A stretch of DNA of 64,000 nt from Pisaster brevispinus (lineage: Eukaryota; Echinodermata; Asteroidea; Forcipulatida; Asteriidae): NCBI GenBank assembly GCA_023634235.1, contig JAMKCF010000002.1:3125001-3189000 (forward strand), given 5' to 3'. Positions within the stretch are counted from its first letter, which is position 1, and every line of letters begins with the position of its first letter. Of the stretch, positions 40,701-51,634 are shown piece after piece. The translations under genes were made by a program, and so were the position numbers. The notes under the pieces are model-generated. The model was given only the letters and a program-made list of their open reading frames with translations. It was not told where the DNA came from and did no database searches.

Positions 40701-43638
40701 GCACCAAGTAAGTTTTTGTGGGTATAATACATTTTTTTCGAGTATTTACCAATCTATGACCCTACCTTTTTAGACCCTGTAGCCTACTCTTGTATTCCCT
40801 TAATAAAGGTTAGGAATGAATCAAAATGAACTCCAGTGCCCTAAAAAAAAAAAAATAATAATAATAAAAAGATAGCGATCTGTTTATACCAATAAAGATT
40901 GTTATGGCTTTGAGTTATGCAAGTAGGACATTCCTGATAATACATGCTTTTACTGATAAGAAATTCAGATTGCACAACAATAACTCTTCCTGCTCCACTG
41001 GGGAAACATTGCAACACTACTCCCGTCCCATTTCCTTCCTTCTTTTGTATGGTGTCATGTTTGTCACTTTATGATAATGAGCCCGATTATTTCCTGGTGT
41101 TGGGCTTCGAATTTCGTAAGCAGAGTCAACTTTCCCTGGGAAGATACATGTGTCAATCTTTCTGGGGGATTTTCTTTTCTTTTCCTTTCTTATAAAGAAG
41201 ATTGACAAATTGTGCAGTGAGCAGGGGGGTGGGGGGGATTAGAAACTTGGTCATCAAGATTAACAGGAAACATCGGTCTGGATGGATCAATAGATAGTAG
41301 CTGTGGAAAATCCCTGGAAAATCCTTTGAGAGTAAAAAGCAACAAGTGCTCCAGATCATCTAGTATTCATGGAAACATGCGATAAGAGTAATAAATGTAT
41401 TTTGTGAAACTGCCACCAAAGTAGGCTTCTGGAATCTTGAACCTTGACCGCCTTGAATGTTGTTTATTTTGGAGTTATGTTATGTTTGAAAGCATTGCTT
41501 TCTGATTTTCCAAGAAAGTGTGCGTGTTAAAGGTGCACGTGTATTTGTTACAGCATCAGGGATTTGGGGAAGATCGAATTCGTATCAGTTCTTTAGTTTC
41601 CAATAAACACACCTGGATACAGTCAACCTTTGAAGATCGAATTCGTATCAGTTCTTTAGTTTCCAATAAACACACCATACAGTCAACCTTTGAGAATTTC
41701 ATCAAATCAAATTCTGTGGTCCCATTTTTAACCTTTTATATGAACAAAATAATGTTTCTTTGTGTGGGATATTTGTGCCCATTCTTAATAAATGAAAGAT
41801 TTGGTTGTGTGGGTCAATTTATTTATTTATTTTTCTTAGGGGGGGGGGGGTTTGGATGCAAGTTCTTGTCCCTGACACACAAATTTCTCTAGAGAAGTTG
41901 TCAGGGCTCACCAGGTGTACATTGTTCAGTAAAATCTTCTCTGGGCATCACTTCTCAACTTGCAATTTCACAAGGCAAAGCTGAGTGAATCGGAAAAACC
42001 ATACTTTACCGGGTGCCGGGTGACTGTATTCTGCAACCCTAGACTGCTGTTCTTAATAGTACACATGTACACGTGTACATAATCTAACTTGATGTAAGGT
42101 TACTTGCCTTGCGATGAAATCACCAGATTCTAGCAAGGTTCAATCATACTTCACACGTTATCGAATACAAAGCGACTTTTGGTAAATGCCGCAGTCCAAC
42201 GGGGGACTTTTGGGACACTAGGTGGCAGCAGACTTGCCAGGTAAATCCATAATGTATTGTTCTCGGTAATGTCCACATGCTCAGAACTAAGCTGACAATG
42301 GAAATTTACCTGGTAAGTCTGTCGGCACCTAGCGTTCCAAAGCCTCCAATTGTGATGCAAGAAAACTTGCTTCCCTTCCTCAAGCCACATGAAGTATAAA
42401 CCAGGCTTTAGGTCCAGCAGCCAAGTGTGCATTTGGAGCCCTGATCTTTCTCATGTACTTGTCATGTCAATTGTGCTACAGTAATTATTAAATCAACCGG
42501 AATAAACACCCTTGTGTCTTACAGGGCTCATGAGTGGGACAAGCACGGCACCTGTGCCTCCTCTCTTCCAGCGCTCTACGGGGAACACAACTATTTTGGA
42601 GCGACGATTAAACTGCACTCACATTTCAACATTGACAGGTAAGTCTCTTGGCATTGCTTTTTTGTGGGTTCGAATCCCAACTGTGGCTGCTCATGGATTG
42701 TCCTTCTTTCATTTTTTCCTCTCGGGGTGAAAGGTTTTTATGCAGGGTTGGTGGAGCTGACAAAATATATGTGATATGTTTTGTGTGATCAACCATTTTA
42801 CAGTTATACATGAAATAACAAACCTGTGAAAATTTGGGCTGAATTTGTTGTGTGAGTAGGGGAAAATAGTAAAAAAAAACATGCATAAGTTTCATCATGT
42901 AAACACATTGTCCTTATTTTGAGTTGTAACAACCAAAAACAGGTGTTTTTTTTGTTTTTTGTTTTTTTTTAGATTCTAAGATTCAGTTTTCTCGAATATG
43001 ACTTCGTTTCAGAGGGAAATATTTCGCAGAAAAAAATAAATTCTAGTAAGAACTTCATAATCAGGAAGCTTTCAAACCAAAACTTAACAATGACGGTTTT
43101 ACCCCTACCAATTGTGTATAATACCTCTAACAGTGCTCATCAAACAGCAGCAGTCGAAATGGTACAATGCAAGTTTCAGTAAATTGTAAGATTTTATGTT
43201 TTATTCTATTGTGGTGCGTCCTACAATGTAATTTGGAGGGCAGGAAGTCCAGAATTCTGTGGCTCTTTAGAGTTTGGTGTGACTGTCCCTGAAACAACCA
43301 CATCCTCTGGAGATCATGCCTGTTCAGGGGTCTGCTCCCAAACTCTGGAACAATTTCCGCACATTTTCAAAAGCATTCTTACAACACATAATGTTAATGT
43401 GCAAATCACTCTTTAATGTGCTCTTAATTTTCATACATCCTCATTCCTGTAATAGTTCTGTTGAGGGTAATGATATGTCGGGCCGGGATTTCCATGGAGA
43501 CCATGGCCTCTGGTACCCTGGTCTTGGCCTTGGTGCCCCTTCAAAAGTGTCCATAAAACTTGAAGATTTTCCAATGGCAATGCCCTTTGCAAAACATGTA
43601 ACATGGCCTTGCCCTCTCGGTCTTGGTCTCGACCGTCT

Positions 43639-43671
<33 letters not shown>

Positions 43672-44425
43672 CCTTCAGGTCTCGGTCTCGGTCTCAGTCT
43701 CGGTCTTGGTCTGGGACTATCGGGGTCTCGACTACAACACTGCTGCATTGTACATGTTGTATGAAGTTTTATCATCTTCAAGTGAAAACAATGAGAGTTC
43801 TTATTTGTTTTATTCCCTAGCATCCTCAGTGCTGAAGAAATCGTACCATCCAAAACTAGCAATTACACTCGTGATGCCATACTAAATGCAATCAAGACGG
43901 GAGCAGGTAGCATGCCAGACCTTACTTGCTACCAGAAGAACTTACACGTAAGTCTACCCATCAGCATTGATCCAATTATGCCAATTAGCTAACATTCACA
44001 CATGCATACATACATACATACACACACTATTGGGTGGCAAATGCCATAGAGTCATGCACAGGGGCTTTGGGTTCAAATCCTACTTGTAGCTGGACAGGGA
44101 AAGCATGGTGTAAAAAAAGTACTTATTACACATTGGTTTGTAAATGGCTAAACCAAATTTGTGTATGTACAAAGCACCGTGTAAAAAACAATGCTTATTA
44201 AACATCGGTTTATTAACGGTAAAACCAAATTTATGAATGTACTTCTGTTTGTTTCAGGATGGAAGTGGGTTCCAGCAATACCTAGCGGAGGTCAGGCTCT
44301 GTGTCGACAAAACGTTTAAATCCATGGATTGTCCGAAACCCGGCGCTAAACAAGTCACCAGGACAGCATACTATGAGCCTTGCTCCTCCAAGGTCCCCAT
44401 CATGTTACCACCTATTACTGTATAA
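34714..44425 (+). CDS. RNASET2: Ribonuclease T2, complete eight-exon gene
   Basis: Exons 34714-34808, 36749-36839, 37985-38067, 39615-39687, 40512-40579, 42525-42638, 43821-43947 and 44258-44425 join in phase to 272 residues. All introns are GT-AG. Residues 1-25 are a signal peptide (VFLLIFISTLAVSFS), so the enzyme is secreted or sent to lysosomes. Family marks in order: DYLLFVVQWPESFC near 44-57; active-site segment 1, WTVHGTWP, with His 87; WPFDLNQVK; and active-site segment 2, HEWDKHGTC, with His 139, Glu 140 and His 144. The three catalytic residues and Lys 143 are present. T2 enzymes cleave single-stranded RNA via 2',3'-cyclic phosphates. The usual HGLWP reads HGTWP here. Cys at 56, 75, 102 and 147 plus several C-terminal Cys suit family disulfides. 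Length is close to animal RNase T2. Introns are full of repeats, listed separately. Confidence 0.92.
34978..35230. mobile_element. Intronic element with TAGACC...GCGCTGTACTCC ends
   Basis: In RNase T2 intron 1. Left TAGACCAAGTC...GGCGCTGTACTCC and right GGAGTACAGCACCCCAGTTG...GGGTCTA are imperfect inverted repeats. A second inverted pair, AGTATAGCGCCCC / GACGCTATACTCC, lies inside. Confidence 0.5.
35424..35885. mobile_element. Intronic foldback with roughly 50-bp arms
   Basis: TGTATCAACTGACATGTTCC-ATGTTCGAATCCCC (35429) is inverted as GGATTCGAACATGGAACATG-TCAGTTGATACA (35849-35879), and the match continues inward through TTTTAAATT. The TTCGAATCC word is B-box-like. The interior holds one AGAACTATGAG...CGCTATCGTC motif near 35748. 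Confidence 0.6.
36347..36660 (-). mobile_element. MITE, GGTAATT/GTCAAAGAC-ended family, inverted copy in intron 1
   Basis: Reverse-complement of the family at 5716 and 13388. Readable on the plus strand are GGTAATTGTCAAAGACCA, TTGGTCATCGAAGTTGCAAG, CTTCATTACCTCATAGGGTG and ATCAACACTAACAGC. It ends about 90 bases before RNase T2 exon 2. Confidence 0.7.
37187..37404. repeat. 218-bp near-perfect hairpin in RNase T2 intron 2
   Basis: ACCTTCTCTTGTTGGTTTGT-CACAATTTTTCC-CACGAGAGGGCGCTATCAT is mirrored by ATGATAGCGCCCTCTCGTGA and AAATCAACAAGAGAAGGTCT. A nested central stem is formed by GAACCGCTCTCACAAC and GAAGCGGTTCGTGATGTGAG. The arms total about 105 bases. Confidence 0.8.
38446..38761. mobile_element. 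MITE with TTAAAGCCCTTTTCTCAC-type ends, intron 3
   Basis: The left end TAAAGCCCTTTTCTCAC and right end CAGTGTGAACAGGGCTTTA are inverted repeats. The interior is CCCC/GGGG-rich, with repeated CCCCGGGG and CCCTGGGG words. Length about 315 bp, non-coding. Confidence 0.65.
38816..38941. mobile_element. 126-bp palindromic MITE, CAGGGGTGGTTTTCACAAAG ends, intron 3
   Basis: CAGGGGTGGTTTTCACAAAG is inverted at the other end as CTTTGTGAAAACGACCCCTG. Inside are repeated AAGACTAGTCTTA and AGTTAGGAC words forming further stems. I recall this as a common invertebrate MITE; not searched. Confidence 0.8.
39841..40172 (+). repeat. Minisatellite, 31-bp unit, intron 4 of RNase T2
   Basis: About ten copies of a unit centred on GTCAACTAACAAAAAGTTCC followed by TCTGTGAAATT, with variants TTCGAAATT and GTGAAACCT. 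Decayed units continue to about 40370. The minus-strand frames here are repeat artefacts. Confidence 0.85.
41569..41694 (+). repeat. Recent tandem duplication of about 63 bp, intron 5
   Basis: GAAGATCGAATTCGTATCAG...TTTCCAATAAACACACC...ATACAGTCAACCTTTGA occurs twice in succession. The copies differ only by a short TGG insertion. Confidence 0.85.
42742..42815 (+). repeat. Dispersed repeat fragment in intron 6
   Basis: GGTTGGTGGAGCTGACAAAATA with TTTTGTGTGATCAACC and ACATGAAAT-ACAAAC is matched at 47110-47182, so the segment is a dispersed repeat of unknown type. Confidence 0.5.
43250..43440 (+). mobile_element. Decayed LINE reverse-transcriptase C-terminal fragment, intron 6
   Basis: Two plus-strand frames together give the segment GVTVPETTTSSGDHA followed, after a frame change, by SAPKLWNNFR. 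This is the layout of the C-terminal part of non-LTR reverse transcriptases (a YGDRAFS / APKLWNSLP-like pair). It is frameshifted and short. Assigned by motif memory only. Confidence 0.45.
43613..43726 (+). repeat. GGTCTC hexamer microsatellite, intron 6
   Basis: Runs of GGTCTC with GGTCTT and ACTCTC-like variants end about 95 bases before RNase T2 exon 7. The open frames on both strands (Val-Ser or Arg-Pro repeats) are artefacts. Confidence 0.9.
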
Positions 44426-44575
44426 AGGCACAGTGTAAATTGGGTTACTAATCCACAAGTTAATGACCCTTAAAACTTACTTGGTAAAGTCTACTGGAGA
44501 GCTGTTGATACTATCAAACATTGTTAGAAACGACTCCTTATGAAGTAATGTAGTTTTAGAGAAAGAGAAAATGTT
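44426..44575 (+). mobile_element. 5' half of a GGTAATT/GTCAAAGAC-family MITE in the RNase T2 3' UTR
   Basis: Begins TAAAGGCACAGTGTAAATT right after the stop codon and shares GGAGAGCTGTTGATA, TTGTTAGAAACGACTCC and GTAGTTTTAGAGAAAGAG with the other copies. It may contribute directly to the 3' untranslated region. Confidence 0.65.
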
Positions 44576-44966
44576 TTTCTTTTTTGAATCTGGCCGCAGC
44601 ATTGGTAGATTGGCACCAACCTACAGAATTCTGAGACACAATTTCAAGCATGAATCGTTGCTCAGATTAAAATATTTTGAGGTGAAAAATTACCCACTTC
44701 AGAGGGAATCATCTTTTCTCAAAATAGTTTGTACTGTCAACAGCTGTAATGCTTCTCACCAAGTTTTTATGGACATTAGTTTTTTCAGCATTAGCCAATC
44801 TGAGACCTTACCTTTATAAATACTTGAAGGCTGCCATTTTGGAAAAACTTGAGTTTGGTTTGAAAATCCAGGATTCTTTGTTTCATTTTGTTTTAAACAT
44901 GTAATGAAAAGAATGAAGCATTTTTAATGACTACTGACTAGTGATGTATGAACAGATGTTGCATAC

Positions 44967-44972
44967 AATAAA
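44967..44972 (+). promoter_or_regulatory. Possible polyadenylation signal of RNase T2
   Basis: First clear AATAAA after the stop codon, about 540 bases downstream. Another is at about 46490. Confidence 0.35.
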
Positions 44973-45415
44973 ACATTTTTGCAGCAATTATTTCATCAGA
45001 TGCAAACTTGTTGCTGCAAAGGTTTATGACAATGCACATTTAGTTACCTAGTAATCAGTCATAAAAAAGTGCTTTCTATCTTTCTATCTTGTAATTTTCT
45101 TGACTAACATGGCTGCCCACCGCTTGTATTTTTGAAGTCGGTAGTTTAAAACGGATCCTTTTAGGATCAGTTTGCTTCAAACACTTTACATTCCAAGTAT
45201 CTAGTCAAGACACTCGCCAGGTTCTACAATTTGGTAATTGTAAACCCATCTGATTTTACTCTTCCGATTTTACTTATTTGATTAAAATATTACTAATGGT
45301 GTACTCTCTTGCCCAACTGCTCCGTGCCACAAATTACCACAAGAGACTGTGGAGACTAAGTCCACAATACACAGGCCATGGGGTTTCCTAATATTACCAG
45401 CAGTACAAACCTAAG

Positions 45416-45731
45416 AAACCCATGCACCGATTGCTAGCCTGGAAGGTATCGTACCTTGTGGCAATCTGTGGTACCAGTGTCAGCTGTACAAACAGAAAAA
45501 ACCCATGCACTGATTGCTAGCCTGGAAGGTATGGTACCTAGTGACAGTCTGTGGTACCAGTGTCAGCTGTACAAACTGAAGAAACACAGGCACCTAATGC
45601 TAGCCTGGGAGGCATGGTGCTGTGTGGCATTTTGTGGTACCAGTGTCAGCTGTACAAACAGAAGAAACCCATGCACCCAATGCTAGCCTGGAAGGTATGG
45701 TACTCTGTGGCAAGTTGTGGTACCAGTGTAT
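45416..45731 (+). repeat. Tandem repeat, four copies of an 82-bp unit
   Basis: Copies start near 45416, 45499, 45581 and 45664. Shared words are AAACCCATGCAC, TGCTAGCCTGGAAGGTAT and GTGGTACCAGTGTCAGCTGT. Frames through the array are repeat products. Confidence 0.85.
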
Positions 45732-45938
45732 CGGAGGGATATTAAATGTAACCAGACTGAGGCATGGAGAAATGTTATAGTGAGTGCTAACGCTGTACAT
45801 TGCCATAGTAAGGGTTAACCTTTGTTTATCTGTATAATTATAAATATGAGAACTGCCAATAGACTGTTCCATTAAGATATAGGCCCCCCGTAAAAACCCT
45901 AACCACCCCCAACCCATTGGAACACCCCAAGTGTATTT

Positions 45939-45972
45939 TCCTAATCCTAACCCTGACCCTAACCTTAACCCT
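45939..45972 (-). repeat. Short degenerate telomere-like repeat
   Basis: CCTAATCCTAACCCTGACCC-TAACCTTAACCCT reads as degenerate (CCCTAA)n, about five units, inside otherwise unique sequence. Confidence 0.55.
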
Positions 45973-45999
45973 CTTGTGTAAATAATCATGAGGAGGTTC

Positions 46000-48890
46000 T
46001 TGGATTATAGGGTTGTCGGAACATAGTAGTGTGGGAATATAGAGCAGTCACCAAGGCATGCACTTGTGAACTGATTCTGCTTTACATGGGATCAGGCATT
46101 TACCACCATATTAATCAGAGTCCAACAGTTTGGGTGTTGAGTTACCATATGGTGTTGGATTTTGTTTAGAGTGAGGAAGGATCCTAGTAAATCACTCAAG
46201 GGAGTTGGGGTCAACGCATTGACCAATGACATCTGTGAATGCACGCCCCGAAGCCTGAAAATAGTCTAACATGTTAAAATCCCATTACAAAATCTAAACA
46301 AGTTTCTGCCATTTGGACCGATACAATGTGTCTTTTGTGTGTGGCATTGGGTACAGCAAGAACCATATGTAATGTGTAATACGTGCTACCCATGTGGGCA
46401 GTATACACGTAGACAGTTGCTGTGATGGGCCTGGCTTTCTGGATCAGTCTATTATAAGAACAACTGCCAATCTTGAGAATGTTGAACCAAATAAAGTATT
46501 TAGCACATTTTTACATTGACAGGCTAGGAGAGATGGTGTTATGTTGGTGTTTGCAGTTCGGTTGGCCCTGTTACTTGAGGTCAAGTGTCAAGTTTTGAGG
46601 TCAAGTAAAAATTTAGAAAAAATGGCTTGGCAGCCCTCTCACAGATGAAGTTCTAGGCCTGATGTTTTTGAGCTGAACTGTGTAATTGAACTGTTGGTAA
46701 TTGAACTGTTATTTGTTGAACTGTCATTGGACCATTGGTTGAACTGTTTATTGAACTGTTATAGCGCCCTCTCCAGTGTCTCCTGTTTGCAACAAATAGG
46801 TCAAGGTTCTACTTTATACCAATTTGCATAAAAAGTACAGAAGCAGTTTAATTATAAAGCTCATATCAGTATAAATACAGTTTTGCAGACTCCCACAGTC
46901 CCACCTTCAAAAGCTGAAATTAAAATGAGCATGTGAACAAACACACTTTGACAAAGTATGAAATGAGTTGGTTTTTACACCAAATCAGACCCCATCAAAA
47001 ATTTGATGAAATTTTGGTTGTTTTGTGTGTTAATGTTTATTGAAAACTGATGACTAGAAATTATTTGACTCCTCCGAAAAACCTGCGATAAACTTTCCTT
47101 TTAAATATACAAGATTGGTAGAGCTGACAAAATAGTTGCAGTGTTCATATTTTGTGTGATCAACCATACATGAAATGACAAACATCAAAGGTTATTAATG
47201 TTAAGCTTTCAGACTTCATGAAACAATACTATGTTTTATACCTATCAGTTTTGCAAAAAAACTTTAAATTATTTTAATGTAACCTATGTTTGCAAAAAAA
47301 AGTGACCTTGTACATTTCGGGGCGTTTCTGGCAGGCGAGTTACTACACTTTTCATCTGGGAGTTTCCATTTTGTATTATAATTCCACATCTATGCAAGAG
47401 TTACAAAGAAAACCAGCTTTTTTATCCAGTTTGAGGGGTATAACACCTTTCTTCATATAACAAAAAATTGATTGGAAAACAAAAAACGAAAACAAAAAAC
47501 AGACTGCAATTTCTATAAAATTTAAGATTTTGTATTTACTTTCATTGGGCTGTACACGCATTGTGCCTGCAGGTGCATCCGAAAAGGCGAGGCTGTGTGG
47601 CTCTTGTGTAAACATAATGATGTCACAGGTATACTGCATTATATATCGTCAGTACGACTAATAATATTCCAGTATTTTATACAACATTTTTAACAAGAAG
47701 CCTTTCATTCTAATAACAGAAAAAAGAGTTTTGGGGTCTTTGTCACCCAAAGGTTTGATTTTAGTCGGTTTGTCTGCTTTTTTTGATTGAGTTATCGTTT
47801 GGTTCTTTATGTTTTAAATCAATGCATATGGAGCTGTAATAGGTACAAACATTCGTGCAGTGCATAAGTGGGCAAACTACAGATCAGGAAATCTCCATAT
47901 TTTAGAGGGATTTTTTACTCGTACGTATTGGAATTTTTAAGTAAGTAAAAAAAAAAGTCTGAACATCCCTTTAATATATCTCAGCTACCTGGGAAGTATA
48001 CAGCCCGGGCTTCCGTGGCGCTCAAACCATTGACTATGCTCTAAACACAATATCAACCTCTATGCTCTACCCTATGTAGCCTACCTTCTTGATACCATCT
48101 TGGTGAAGAGAAGCTATTAGAGGCATCATGCGCAAGGACACAAGTGTTACGACCAGAGCTTGAATTCGATGCTCTAAACTGTGCCCCTAACATAATTAAC
48201 AGAAAGCAGACTATCACTGTTTGGGTCAAGAATTTTGTTGCATTACACACAATTAATGGGGAAAAGTTAGCATTTTCCACAATACTCCAAGCGACTTCCC
48301 CTTGGATTTGACGGCGTGGTGGCATGATGAGAGATCATATTGTTCAAACAACGGGAGGCGCGGATCCGGGGGGGGGGGGCACGTGTACCCCGGGTTAGTT
48401 GTTTTCCTGACTCATATTTCCCAAAAATGTCACATGCGAAGACCAGTTTGATAACCCCCTTGAGTTACATGGTAGGTAATGTATCGACTTTTGGTTAAAC
48501 GACACTTTTTTGTGGAGGATTTTGGACATTGTTGGAGACTTTTTGGAGCGCCCTCTGTTGTCAGACAAATCCAGAATTAGGTTGAAGGTTCGTCTCCCAC
48601 GCCGACCGGATGAAAACGAAGCTGCCAAAGTGAAGTTCATCATCATGCCATGGTCATACTGAATGGGTAAAATTCGGGAATCTTATTTAGTATTGAAATA
48701 TTTCTCTGGAGACTGGCACTGAGAATAATTAGGCCCCCTTTACATGTTTGACTCGAACTCATGAACTATAAAACAATTGCTGTGATAATCCAGGTCCAAC
48801 CCTTTTATAATGGTCTGACGAACGTCCTGCCTATAAAGTAAAGCCCATGTACTATAGTATTAAGGGAGGGCCTACATGTATGTATAAACT
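46000..48890. other. Intergenic region, no gene seen
   Basis: Contains a second copy of the dispersed repeat (47110-47182), GAACTGTT-rich sequence near 46680-46760, a possible decayed SINE near 48000-48180, and otherwise no supportable feature. Confidence 0.45.
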
Positions 48891-48905
48891 CTGCCTTGCA
48901 AATAG

Positions 48906-50042
48906 GTCAGATCAGGTCAGGTTGTTCAGGTCTTTGGTCGATCAGGTCGGTGGGTACTCCCGAGAACTATGTGGCTTGTTCCACTATCGTCTCCACGAGA
49001 ACTATGCGATTTGTTCCTCTACCGTCTCCATGAGAACTATGCCGATGCGGTTTGTTCTGACTGCTGCTATCGGAAGTAGAGACAATAGGGGAGTGATGTG
49101 CATAGTTCGTCAATTGGTCTGCTCGATCGGTCGGGAAGGTCAGGTCAGGTGGGTCAGGTTAGGTCGATCGGTCGGTCAGGTGTGATGTGCTATACATGTA
49201 CATTTTGCCATGTTCCCCCACTCTTCAGGTCAGTCAGTCAGGTCACTCATCAGGTCAGTCAGGTCAGGTCAGGTTGGTCAGGTCAGGGCAGGTCAGTTAG
49301 GTCAGATCGGTAAAGTCAGGTTGGTTCAGTCTGGTCAGGTCAGGTCTGTCGGTCAGGTCACTCGGTCTGGTCGGTCAGTGTAGTTGGTCCAGGTCATCAG
49401 TCAGGGCAGGTCAGTTAGGTCAGGTCAGGTCAGGTCAGAATGGTTGGTCAGGTCAGGTCAGTTGGTCGGTCAGGTCAGCCGATCGATCAGGTTGCGGGTC
49501 GGTCAGTTTTGTTGGTCAGTTCGATCAGGTCAGGTTGGTCAGGTCAGGAGGTCAGGTCAGTTGGTCAGGTCAGGTCAGGTTGGTTCAGTCAGGTGGGTCA
49601 GTCTGGTTGGTCAGGTCAGGTTGGTCAGGTCAGGTCAGCTGGTCGGTCAGGTCAGTCGATCGATCAGGTTGGTCGGTCAGTTTGGTTGGTCAGTTCGGTC
49701 AGGTCAGTTTGGTCAGGTCAGTTTGGTCAGGTCAGGTTGGTCAGGTCAGTTCGGTCAGGTCAGTTGGTCAGGTCAGTCGGTTAGGTTGGTTCGTCGGTTA
49801 GGTTGGCCCGTCAGGTCAGTCAGTTCAGTCAGTCAGTCTGGACAGTCAGTCTTGTCGGTCAGTCTTGTCGGTCAGATCAAGTCGGTCTGTCAGGTCGGTT
49901 GATCGGTCAGGCTGGTTGGTCATGTTGGTCAGCCAGGTTGGTCTGTCAGGTTGGTCAGGTCGGTTGGTCAAGTCGATCATTCAGGTCGGTAGGTCGGTTG
50001 GTCGGTAATTTGTTCAGGTCAGGGCTGTCAGGTCGGTTGGTC
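48906..50042 (+). repeat. GGTCA-based tandem array, about 1.1 kb
   Basis: Dense repetition of GGTCA and AGGTCAG pentamer-based words with higher-order units such as GGTTGGTCAGGTCAGGTCAG and CGATCGATCAGGTT. It is densest between about 49200 and 49800. All three plus frames stay open for long stretches because the period is 5 and lacks stops; the Val-Arg-Ser-Gly peptides are not believed. The array starts next to three copies of the AGAACTATG...CGTCTCC motif (48963-49075). Confidence 0.9.
48963..49075 (+). repeat. Three tandem copies of the GAACTATGCGGTTTGTTCC motif
   Basis: GAGAACTATGTGGCTTGTTC, GAGAACTATGCGATTTGTTC and GAGAACTATG...CGGTTTGTTC occur in series, separated by CTATCGTCTCCA-like spacers. 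The same motif ends the foldback elements at 31-34 kb. Confidence 0.7.
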
Positions 50043-51009
50043 CCCCAAAACAGTCTGTGTGCATGTTCAGTGCGGTTCTATGAAATTTACACTATTTCTT
50101 TATTATTGATGTTCCAACAATTCTGGCCAAATGGACAGTTCCAACTGCCCCCACTGACTTATTATGTGACTGTCTACCCAATATTGGGTCATGTGACTCC
50201 CAAAAAGGCACAACCAAGTTTATTGTAATGACAACGTCAGGTGAATTGGGTCAAAAGACCACAATTATTTCCCTTCGTTGCTTTTTGCTCTCAAGTGTTG
50301 GGATGCCTTTTTTTTCCTATACAGTCGGTACTTTTCTCTCATTCAGAGAGCCTATATATTATTTTCTTTGTTTTTTTAGGATGGACTAACCTTAAAATGA
50401 AAAAGAAAAAATTTGGGTTTTCCAAAAATATTATGTTTGATGAGTCAATTTATATGAGGTTAAGAGACTACTATTGTGGACTTTTTAAACAATATTTCAA
50501 CATTTAACATTGTAACTATCTAAGGGAACGATTTCATCCACCAGTTTTGCATCTAGACAAAATATTTTGACTGAACATGTTTTGTTCACACCGAATGCTT
50601 ATAATTATTGAGTAGCAAAATGATAATTTCTGAGTACTAAGCAACTGATACATTTTCTGTAGCAATTTACTCAAATGAAATCAGGCATGCGATATTCAGG
50701 ATTTTTTCAAAACCTCATTGAGCCTTCAAATTTTCTTGAAAGAAGTAAAGCAGTCGTCAAAGGGAGAGAAAAGTACTGAGGCCAAAACTGCATCCGAACC
50801 TGTAGCGCTGTATTGCTGGTGATGCACAAAGTCTGTAAATCTCATGTTTTGTAAAATTTTTGTGGTTTCATGTCTGAAATAAGGGAGAACTTAAGCCATT
50901 TTCAGGAATTTTCACTATCAGCAAATCTCATCGCTGATGACATACCAAGGGAAATTCATCCGACTCTATGCCGACCCTTTTTTAGTAATGTGCTGTGGTT
51001 TATTTCTAG
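50043..51009. other. Intergenic or intronic sequence, no feature supported
   Basis: AT-rich sequence between the GGTCA array and the candidate exon at 51010. No coding or repeat signal beyond homopolymers. Confidence 0.4.
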
Positions 51010-51128
51010 GTGAGATCAATTCTGCCAGAGGGCGGTATACTGATGAAGATTTTGCTTTTCTGAAGAAATGTGTGGATGAATCTTTGCCGGTAGTGGAATC
51101 CATTTTGGGAAGGGTGACAATAATTAAG
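51010..51128 (+). CDS. Candidate internal exon of an unidentified gene
   Basis: Between the acceptor GGTTTATTTCTAG and the donor GTGGGA is a 119-base open segment encoding a peptide with GRYTDEDFAFLKKCVDESLP and VVESILGRVTIIK, which looks like genuine mixed helix/strand protein. It starts in phase with one missing base and ends at a codon boundary. A phase-compatible continuation, DEYQNTWS, begins after the acceptor at 52527-52528. No family recognised; single-exon evidence only. Confidence 0.35.
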
Positions 51129-51634
51129 GTGGGATATTTATTTTTGAACTTTGAGTTTATACGAGACCCACACCTGTCCACACAGATCCAACCGTCTGAT
51201 AAAGTGGAACCTTTCCAGCCATCTGTTTGTTGTGACAGGCTTTGTCTTTGGCCAACACTTTGACCCAGCTTGTGGTTTCCAACCTGCCCTCCCCCCCCCC
51301 CCATACACACCTCAAAATGAGGATGCAAGTAACTAGTGGAAATGTATCGCATTGTTTAAGTTGGGTCGGCGATGTAGTTGGTAGACCACTGTGGAAGCCT
51401 ATTTGACCCAGATATTGATATTGATATTTTCTGTTCAAAATACGCTCGCAACTAGTTCATATATCTGGAGATATTGGACCTGTTATAGTCAGTTTAGAGC
51501 ATAATAACTGAAAAATTCAGCTAAATCAACTACCCAGGCCCTTTTAATGTCCATCAAGATGCGACTAATTCCACAAAGAGACATTCTCACTATCTGTAGA
51601 GGGCGCTATGACTAAATAGTGGCAATTCTTAGCT

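Noticed and set aside
43613..43726. Possible CRISPR-like array or coding repeat
   Set aside because: A simple hexamer run with no spacers, in an animal intron.
43316..43885. 189-codon plus-strand frame and its 143-codon minus-strand partner
   Set aside because: They span a LINE relic, the GGTCTC microsatellite and true RNase T2 exon 7 in the wrong frame.
49384..50228. Open frames of 114-172 codons through the GGTCA array
   Set aside because: The period of five without stop words keeps all three plus frames open. The peptides are simple Val-Arg-Ser-Gly-Gln repeats with no start, splice or homology support.
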